From NCBI GenBank assembly GCA_002083825.1, contig DAZV01000026.1:62001-126000 (forward strand): a DNA stretch of 64,000 nt, given 5' to 3'. A program made the position numbers and the translations under genes. The notes under the pieces are model-generated. The model was not told the origin of the DNA and did not search any database. It saw only the letters and a list, made by a program, of their open reading frames with translations. This document shows, in pieces, positions 62,258 through 64,000 of this stretch; the stretch's first letter is position 1, and each line of letters opens with the position of its first letter. The DNA is from Candidatus Sericytochromatia bacterium S15B-MN24 CBMW_12. Lineage in GTDB: Bacteria; Cyanobacteriota; Sericytochromatia; S15B-MN24; UBA4093.

Positions 62258-62398
62258 GCGCGGGGTTCGAGGAGGCCCGTTTTCTCGTTTTTCGATCCGC
62301 ATGCGCCTGCGCCTCGGCGGTCGTGCATGCCATAATAACCAACGTTGCCGTTTTCACTTAATTACTGCGGCGTCCCGAACGCCGGAAAGGAGCCCGTC
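62258..62398 (+). promoter_or_regulatory. Upstream region of htrA
   Basis: 141 bp. CATAAT near 62331 is a possible -10 without a clear -35. AAAGGAG precedes the ATG. A sigma-dependent promoter may lie here, but I cannot define it. Confidence 0.3.
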
Positions 62399-63571
62399 AT
62401 GCGCCAGCGTTTTTTTCCTGCCTTGTTGAGCTTGTCTCTTGGCGTCGGGGGAGGGGTCCTCGGTGCGGGAGCCGTGATGTGGACCCGATCCGACACTCCC
62501 GGACCAGCCTATGCCGCCCAGACGCCTCACGTTCAGGCTCGGGCCGTTTCGGCCCAGGGTGAGATCATCGCGGACCTGGTCGAAAAGGTCGGTCCGGCGG
62601 TCGTCAACATCGATACCGTGAGCCGCCGGACGGTGGTCCAGCAACCGATGCACCCGTTCTTCGGCTTCGACCCCTTCGGCTCCCAAGATCCGCGATCCGC
62701 GCGCCCCCAGACCCGTACCTACGAGCAAAAGGGAGTGGGTTCCGGCTTCATCATCGATCCCAAGGGTCTGGTGGTCACCAACGACCACGTCGTTAGCAAG
62801 GCCACCGATCTCACAGTCACCCTGCCGGACGGTCGCAAGTTCAAGGGCAAGGTCATCGGCCGTGACTCCGCCTCCGACCTGGCCGTGGTCAAAATCGAGG
62901 GCAAGGATCTGCCCTTCCTCAAGCTCGCGAACCCCGACAGCATCCGGGTCGGGCAGTGGGTGGTCGCCATCGGCAGCCCTCTCGGCCTCAAGTACTCGGT
63001 GACGGCCGGCATCCTCAGCGCGGTCAACCGGGAAGGCATCAAGAACCGGGTCGGTTTCCTCCAGACGGACGCGCCCATCAACCCCGGCAACTCGGGCGGC
63101 CCCCTCATGAATCTTCAGGGCGAGGTGATAGGCGTCAACTCCGCCATTATCCAGAATGCCCAGGGCATTGGCTTCGCGGTGCCGGTGGACACGGTGAGCC
63201 GGGTGGTGCCCCAGCTCGAGGCCAAGGGCCGCGTGGAGCGCGCATGGCTCGGAGTCGGACTCGCGGATCTTCCCGACGATCGCAGCCGGATGTTCTATCC
63301 CGCCGAGTACGGAGCGCTGATCGCGCGCATCGAACCCAAGAGCCCCGCGGACAAGGCGGGACTCGCCGAGGGAGACGTGGTCCTGGCCCTGGACGACAAA
63401 AAAATCGAGGACTCCGCCGCCTTGATGCGGGCCGTCAGCGCCATGGACATCGGTGACAAGGCCAAGCTCAAGGTCAACCGCCGCGGTCAGACCAAGGAGC
63501 TCACCCTCACCCTCGGAAAGATGCCCGAGCAGATCAGCCAGGCAGCCGACGAATCCGAGAACCAGGAGTAA
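62399..63571 (+). CDS. htrA: HtrA/DegP-type serine protease
   Basis: 390 residues from the ATG at 62399. A signal anchor (LLSLSLGVGGGVLGAGAVMW) is followed by the trypsin-like domain with triad His130 (TNDHVV), Asp160 (SDLAVVKI) and Ser232 (GNSGGPL). One PDZ domain follows (residues about 290-380, SPADKAGLAEGDVVLALDDK). It degrades or refolds misfolded envelope proteins. Its place after the sigma module fits a target of that sigma. Confidence 0.95.
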   Translation: MRQRFFPALLSLSLGVGGGVLGAGAVMWTRSDTPGPAYAAQTPHVQARAVSAQGEIIADLVEKVGPAVVNIDTVSRRTVVQQPMHPFFGFDPFGSQDPRSARPQTRTYEQKGVGSGFIIDPKGLVVTNDHVVSKATDLTVTLPDGRKFKGKVIGRDSASDLAVVKIEGKDLPFLKLANPDSIRVGQWVVAIGSPLGLKYSVTAGILSAVNREGIKNRVGFLQTDAPINPGNSGGPLMNLQGEVIGVNSAIIQNAQGIGFAVPVDTVSRVVPQLEAKGRVERAWLGVGLADLPDDRSRMFYPAEYGALIARIEPKSPADKAGLAEGDVVLALDDKKIEDSAALMRAVSAMDIGDKAKLKVNRRGQTKELTLTLGKMPEQISQAADESENQE

Positions 63572-63573
63572 GG

Positions 63574-64000
63574 GTGCACGTGATACTTCGAGCCTCGCTA
63601 GGCCTGCTGTTGCTCCTCGCGTCGACGATCCCCGTGCAGGCAGGCCCCCTCGATGATGCCGACATCTTCCTGTTGCGGGAAGTCAACGATCGCTACAACC
63701 CCTCGGCAGACTCCGTCAACGACTGGCTCTCGCGCAACGAACTGGCTGTTGCCGTACCGCTCCTCGGAGCGGTGGCGCTCGGCAAAGGGCAATACCGGAT
63801 CCCCGTCCGGATCCTCGAAACCCAGGTCCTCGCGATCGGCATGTCCGAGGGCTTGAAGCTCGTTTTTCAGCGCCCCCGCCCCTACAAGACCTACACCGAC
63901 GTTCGGACGCCCCTCGGTCCGGAAAGCACCTTCTCGCTGCCTTCCAGTCACGCGGCCCTGGCCTTCGCAGGAGCCACCATTCTCTCGGAGGCCTACCCCT
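63574..64000 (+). CDS. PAP2-family phosphatase (3' end outside window)
   Basis: Partial, at least 142 residues from GTG 63574 (or GTG 63580); AGGAG at 63564 overlaps the htrA end. A signal segment (SLGLLLLLASTIPVQAG) is followed by PAP2 motif 1 KLVFQRPRPYKTYTD and motif 2 LPSSHAALAFA. The third motif lies beyond the window. PAP2 enzymes dephosphorylate lipids such as undecaprenyl pyrophosphate. Probably co-transcribed with htrA. Confidence 0.85.
   Translation, partial: MHVILRASLGLLLLLASTIPVQAGPLDDADIFLLREVNDRYNPSADSVNDWLSRNELAVAVPLLGAVALGKGQYRIPVRILETQVLAIGMSEGLKLVFQRPRPYKTYTDVRTPLGPESTFSLPSSHAALAFAGATILSEAYP

Overview
The window is high-GC DNA (about 62-66% G+C by eye) in two parts. Bases 1-~20,550 are the late (morphogenesis, tail and lysis) half of a tailed prophage. 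The rest, to 64,000, is dense chromosomal sequence from a diderm-type bacterium. Evidence for the cell type is several predicted lipoproteins, a sigmaE/anti-sigma/RseB-like/HtrA envelope-stress module, a Spy/CpxP-like two-component cassette, an FtsB/DivIC-like protein, and a suf operon that uses SufU and an Rrf2 regulator. I cannot name the organism. The octamer GCGATCGC (the cyanobacterial HIP1 word) occurs at least 15 times in the 43 kb host part, well above a base-composition expectation. This is compatible with, but does not prove, a cyanobacteria-related lineage.

Prophage (1-20.5 kb, all forward except one cassette): terminase large subunit (cut by the window start), gpW-like connector, lambda-type portal, a fused prohead protease-major capsid protein, a decoration protein carrying fibre-like decapeptide repeats, head completion and tail completion proteins, tail tube, a tail assembly chaperone pair joined by a predicted -1 frameshift, and the tape measure protein. 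A reverse-strand lipoprotein/ribbon-helix-helix cassette follows, then a hub-like tail protein, a large receptor-binding-type tail protein, several small genes, membrane proteins, an M15 endolysin and a last membrane-anchored protein. UUCG-capped hairpins followed by a T-tract and GGAGG precede several late genes. The phage ends against the 3' end of tRNA-Leu(UAA), the likely attachment site. Integrase, repressor and replication genes are not in the window.

Host part, in order: tRNA-Leu and ftsB-like; two tandem FemAB-like acyltransferases; nrdR with a NrdD-like protein that lacks the catalytic cysteines and the glycyl-radical domain; etfB-etfA and an Etf-linked membrane Fe-S oxidoreductase; DUF971; DUF4442 with a nitronate monooxygenase-like flavoprotein; Spy-like/response regulator/histidine kinase; TetR with an FAD desaturase-like enzyme; J-domain protein and GH3 glycosidase; a phosphotransferase and a double-GNAT protein; a sugar ABC importer without an ATPase; a phosphodiester glycosidase-like protein. 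A repeat-rich 640-bp gap follows, then NmrA-like/Rrf2, DUF2239, a phosphoribosyltransferase, the sufBCDSU-nfu-rrf2-sufA operon, ffh-rpsP-khpA, a secreted zinc phospholipase C/P1-nuclease-like protein, and finally ECF sigma/anti-sigma/RseB-like/HtrA/PAP2. Operon logic is clear in many places from 1-4 bp overlaps, including four TTGA junctions in which a TTG start overlaps the preceding TGA stop.
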